A DNA stretch of 5,512 nucleotides, from NCBI GenBank assembly GCA_946497585.1, contig CAMMLF010000109.1:1-5512 (forward strand). Reading direction: 5' to 3'. The notes under the pieces are model-generated. The model was not told where the DNA came from. It did not search any database and saw nothing but the letters and a program-made list of their open reading frames with translations. Below, piece after piece: positions 3,938 through 5,512 of this stretch. A program made the translations under genes and the position numbers. Source of the DNA: an uncultured Clostridium sp. (GTDB lineage Bacteria; Bacillota; Clostridia; TANB77; CAG-508). Every line of letters begins with the position of its first letter. Positions within the stretch are counted from its first letter, which is position 1.

Positions 3938-4707
3938 ATCTTTTCTTCTCCTATCTTCCAAATATATTTATTTTTGCTTTTATTTTTATATTTATATTTT
4001 CCGTTTATACAAGTGCTTATTTTAGAAATACTTACTCTACTCTGCTTTGAAGCTTCAGTTAGGCTATTATATTGCTTAATAAATTTTCCATTTAAATCAT
4101 ATTGATTTACTTTTATTTTATTTTTACTCTTTGCTAATCCCATTTTATATGCGTGTTTTACATTTTCTTGATTGGTACACCACTCTAAATTATTAACACA
4201 ATTGTTTTCTTTATTACCATCTTTATGATTTACTTGTGGTAAATTTCTAGGGTTAGGAATAAAAGTTTCTGCCACTAGCCTATGTAATCTTATATTTTTA
4301 CAATCTCCATCTTTGCATAATTGTACATATACATAACCATTTGTAGAGTTTGTGTATCTTAATATTTCCTTTGGTTCTACATATTGTAATTTGCTATTAT
4401 TTTTCTTATATCTAGGTAAAGATATTATTTCTCCATAATTAGAAATTATATACTTATTTTCATATCCTCTAATTTCTTTCCATTCTTTTTTTAATTCCAT
4501 CCGCAACTCCTTACATTTAATATTTATTGCTTTTAGTTCTTGCATTGTTATATATTCACTACCTATTCCACAATGACTATCAATTACTTGCATATCTTTT
4601 CTAAAAGTCATTCCTTTGCTACTCTTTCTACTTAAATAATCTATATAAGTATCAAATTCATACTTGTTATATCCTAAATCGTCAAACATCTTATCCGCTT
4701 CACTCAT
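3934..4707 (-). CDS. HNH homing endonuclease (NUMOD4-HNH-NUMOD1), fused in frame to a short phage protein
   Basis: Read without any shift this ORF is 257 aa. Residues 1-69 belong to an ELGW-type phage protein; the rest is a complete 188-aa free-standing homing endonuclease. In endonuclease numbering (M1 at 4500): a NUMOD4 motif at about 7-30 (EWKEIRGYENKYIISNYGEI), an HNH domain with LHRLVAETF (H73), VNHKDGN (H92) and NNLEWCTNQENVKHA (N104, N113, H116), then a NUMOD1-type DNA-binding helix near 130-182 (YDLNGKFIKQYNSLTEAS). Such enzymes nick or cut DNA at an intron-less site and spread by gene conversion. The internal ATG at 4500 has its own AAGGAG six nt upstream, so the nuclease can be made alone. 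Its end is equally tight: GGAGAAG in its last codons is the next gene's ribosome binding site, and TGA overlaps that gene's ATG. The domain call is strong; whether the fusion is made is open. Confidence 0.85.
   Translation of the reverse strand: MSEADKMFDDLGYNKYEFDTYIDYLSRKSSKGMTFRKDMQVIDSHCGIGSEYITMQELKAINIKCKELRMELKKEWKEIRGYENKYIISNYGEIISLPRYKKNNSKLQYVEPKEILRYTNSTNGYVYVQLCKDGDCKNIRLHRLVAETFIPNPRNLPQVNHKDGNKENNCVNNLEWCTNQENVKHAYKMGLAKSKNKIKVNQYDLNGKFIKQYNSLTEASKQSRVSISKISTCINGKYKYKNKSKNKYIWKIGEEKI
4491..4707 (-). CDS. Short phage protein ending ELGW (71 aa if a +1 shift at CGG is applied)
   Basis: The first 70 or so residues (MSEADKMFDDLGYNKYEFDTY ... CGIGSEYITMQELKAINIKCKEL) match a recurrent small protein of Clostridia/Firmicutes phages whose members, as I recall, end in KCKELGW plus a few residues. 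Function unknown. As written, the reading frame continues through TTG-CGG-ATG into the HNH endonuclease. Dropping the C at 4503 instead gives KELGWN and a TAA stop at 4493-4491, the expected family end. The start is ATG 4707, with GAGGAG 8 nt upstream; a GTG at 4716 in the same frame has no properly spaced ribosome binding site. Either the gene carries a +1 insertion, or the ribosome shifts at CGG. Confidence 0.62.
4498..4512 (-). promoter_or_regulatory. Internal ribosome binding site and start for the stand-alone HNH endonuclease
   Basis: On the minus strand AAGGAG (4512-4507) is followed by a 6-nt spacer (TTGCGG) and ATG (4500-4498), which opens MELKKEWKEI, a typical N-terminus of a free-standing NUMOD4-HNH enzyme. 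The same AAGGAG also encodes Lys-Glu of the conserved KCKELGW end of the upstream protein. The invading gene therefore appears to use its host gene's own coding sequence as a translation signal. The spacer contains the CGG discussed separately. Confidence 0.68.
4501..4503 (-). other. CGG site 1: candidate +1 frameshift or single-C insertion
   Basis: TTG-CGG-ATG is read in the long frame. Skipping the C gives GGA-TGG-AAT-TAA (Gly-Trp-Asn-stop), the expected end of the ELGW-type protein. An AAGGAG sits three nt upstream of the CGG. That resembles the internal Shine-Dalgarno that stimulates the +1 shift in bacterial release factor 2 mRNA (established knowledge), although the P-site codon TTG could not re-pair well after a slip. 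Confidence 0.5.
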
Positions 4708-4861
4708 CTTCACCACTCCTCACTAGTCTAAAATGAAACACAAGAGGAATTAGTATACATAGCCACCAGTCTTTTATTATAGCTATTACAAAACATAATG
4801 CTATTAAGATAATGTTTGCAACTACAATAAGTATGTTTAGTATTAATTTGTTTTTATTCAT
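4700..4861 (-). CDS. Small two-helix membrane protein, 53 aa
   Basis: This short gene is easily missed by length cut-offs. It starts at ATG 4861, seven nt after a clean AGGAG, and ends with TGA 4702-4700, overlapping the start of the next gene by 8 nt. The predicted product begins MNKNKLILNI and has a long hydrophobic segment at about residues 6-29 (rich in I, L, V, A). A short charged turn (KDWW, 30-33) is followed by a second hydrophobic run (about 34-44) and a basic, then acidic tail (RLVRSGEDE). This is the pattern of a small integral membrane hairpin. No family is recognised. Small membrane proteins of this sort are common in phage accessory regions (superinfection exclusion, holin-like or membrane-signalling roles), but nothing here picks one of these. 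The Shine-Dalgarno of the next gene (GAGGAG) lies inside its last codons, so the two are translationally coupled. Confidence 0.72.
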   Translation of the reverse strand: MNKNKLILNILIVVANIILIALCFVIAIIKDWWLCILIPLVFHFRLVRSGEDE

Positions 4862-4872
4862 CTATATCACTC

Positions 4873-5151
4873 CTAAACTTTTAAATTTAAACTTTTTAAA
4901 TATTCTTCAGCTCGTTTAATTTCTTTTATTAAATCGTTTATACTATTCTCTTCTTCTCTAGCTATAAACTCTCTTGTAGTTGTTTTTAAAATTCCTTGTA
5001 AACAACTTTCTAAACTTGTATAATAGCCTAAGTCTTTTAAGACCTCTTGTCCATAATTTTTACTATTCTCATCCTGCACTATCGTTTTTTCTTTTAGTAC
5101 ATAACAATTTGTATTTGCATCTATATAAAATCTATCTGTTACTTTTATCAT
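4873..5151 (-). CDS. Conserved phage hypothetical protein, 92 aa (DUF5405-like pattern)
   Basis: The function is not known. The first 60 residues follow a pattern I associate with small phage proteins loosely grouped as DUF5405: MIKVTDRFYIDANTNCYVL, then a charged stretch, then DLGYYTSLESCLQGILK around residues 41-57. The C-terminal third (about 65-90) is strongly charged and predicted helical (NDLIKEIKRAEEYLKSL), possibly a short coiled coil. No signal peptide, membrane segment or zinc-binding cysteine pattern is seen. The ATG at 5151 is preceded by GAGGGAG at about 8 nt, a good ribosome binding site. The gene lies between the DUF1064 nuclease and the small membrane protein, with 11 nt to the latter's start, which suggests co-translation in the same early operon. 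The DUF name is a recollection and is weaker than the gene call itself. Confidence 0.8.
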   Translation of the reverse strand: MIKVTDRFYIDANTNCYVLKEKTIVQDENSKNYGQEVLKDLGYYTSLESCLQGILKTTTREFIAREEENSINDLIKEIKRAEEYLKSLNLKV

Positions 5152-5169
5152 CCTATTCTCCCTCGCTTT

Positions 5170-5502
5170 CTACTCTATAATTCTTAACTCCAAGTCTGGA
5201 TACTTCTTTTCAAATAACTTATGCTTTATTTTAAATACATCTGTCTGCAAGCCTTTTACGTCCTCTACTATTGTCTTGCCATTTTCGTTATATCGAAAGT
5301 CCGCGACGTACTCTATCTTTCTGTATGTCTTACCATTTTTTCTAAAACTTTCTTGTAATAAAAATCTCGGTTGCAACTCTAAGTTGCTTATCTCTTTTGC
5401 TCTTTCTAGTAGTTTTAACTCTCTGTATCTTTGTGCTTCTTTAGCACTATCAAATATGTACATATCTACTTGTGTTTTTTTGTTTTTATACTTACTTTGC
5501 AT
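5170..5502 (-). CDS. DUF1064-type phage nuclease-like protein (PD-(D/E)XK fold candidate), 110 aa
   Basis: This resembles the DUF1064 family of small phage proteins, which I recall being placed among PD-(D/E)XK nucleases; it may process recombination or replication intermediates, but the substrate is unknown. Visible features: an N-terminal segment with FDSAKEAQRYREL around residues 17-29 (E22 a candidate acidic residue), a central Q-P-R-F-L-L-Q strand near 44-50, then VADF (D68) followed 12 residues on by EDVKG, giving D68...D81-x-K83 as the catalytic signature. The C-terminus (DVFKIKHKLFEKKYPDLELRIIE) is the family's usual end, so the protein looks complete at 110 aa. The ATG start is preceded by an in-frame TGA two codons upstream, which fixes the start region, but only 10 bases remain in the window, so its ribosome binding site cannot be seen. 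It is the first gene of the visible operon, 18 nt before the next start. The family call is from memory; the nuclease activity is inferred. Confidence 0.85.
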   Translation of the reverse strand: MQSKYKNKKTQVDMYIFDSAKEAQRYRELKLLERAKEISNLELQPRFLLQESFRKNGKTYRKIEYVADFRYNENGKTIVEDVKGLQTDVFKIKHKLFEKKYPDLELRIIE

Positions 5503-5512
5503 TTGTCATATC

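Noticed and set aside
3935..3961. ATG at 3961 as start of the 115-aa protein
   Set aside because: Its first codons are the ribosome binding site (GGAGAAGAAAAG) for ATG 3937, which also forms an ATGA overlap with the endonuclease stop.
3642..4025. Plus-strand ORF of 127 aa, apparently hydrophobic
   Set aside because: It is antisense to the coiled-coil gene and the endonuclease end, with no ribosome binding site logic or recognisable family; the hydrophobicity comes from reverse-complemented Lys/Glu codons.
1969..4503. Simple reassignment of CGG to Trp or Gln as known in a few Firmicutes
   Set aside because: Substituting Trp or Gln would not remove the overruns or restore the ELGW, CGRRL or AGLVEK endings; only dropping a base does so at all three sites.
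4705..4716. GTG at 4716 as start of the ELGW/HNH ORF
   Set aside because: GAGGAG overlaps or abuts this GTG, leaving no spacer; ATG 4707 has the same motif at 8 nt and yields the expected MSEADKMF start.
1..5512. tRNA genes, CRISPR arrays, insertion sequences, sigma-70 promoters
   Set aside because: No cloverleaf-like segment, regularly spaced repeat array, transposase motif, or convincing -35/-10 pair with proper spacing was seen. In DNA this AT-rich, TATAAT-like strings are uninformative alone.

Overview
This window is an AT-rich (low-GC, AGA/ATA-rich codon use) tract of small genes, all read from the minus strand. The gene content points to a phage or prophage of a Firmicutes host, probably in or near Clostridia. 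It includes a DUF1064-type nuclease, an HNH homing endonuclease, an Rnl2-type RNA ligase, a zinc-ribbon miniprotein and a run of 70-160 aa phage-accessory proteins. Nothing structural or lysis-related is present. It looks like an early or middle accessory block, and the host assignment is inference from composition and remembered protein families only.

Layout in transcription order, from high to low coordinates: DUF1064 nuclease (5502-5170); 92-aa phage protein (5151-4873); 53-aa two-helix membrane protein (4861-4700); short ELGW-type phage protein (4707-4491) read into an HNH endonuclease (to 3934); 115-aa coiled-coil protein (3937-3590); zinc-ribbon protein (3587-3344) read into a second protein (3347-3048); 95-aa protein (3023-2736); TGGWS/RGGYYKF protein (2739-2455); 99-aa coiled-coil protein (2465-2166); short LYDIIKA protein (2163-1950/1924); 67-aa protein (1946-1743); broken gene remnant (1740-1632); 162-aa paralogue of the 99-aa protein (1629-1141); 120-aa MEDIKVGE protein (1137-775); an 83-bp spacer with two stem-loops; RNA ligase (691 to beyond the window edge). 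Genes abut or overlap (ATGA, GTGA), and Shine-Dalgarno sequences lie in the last codons of the preceding gene, so the tract reads as one translationally coupled operon. The spacer before the ligase is the only obvious break.

The most striking observation concerns the codon CGG. It occurs exactly three times as an in-frame codon on the coding strand (4503-4501, 3365-3363, 1971-1969). At all three sites, skipping the C restores what looks like the normal protein end within a few codons: KELGWN-stop, CPFCGRRLGE-stop and AGLVEKE-stop. Without the skip, each protein runs on into the next gene. This fits a +1 shift at CGG (hungry or unassigned codon, NNN-C-GGN), but independent C insertions or systematic assembly errors must be excluded.

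The second theme is mosaic duplication. A block made of the 3' end of the TGGWS gene plus a KDKQIDLM/KQYF.LVEKE gene exists twice, and the second copy of the TGGWS end survives only as a 63-bp remnant. A 24-nt gene-junction module is repeated exactly.
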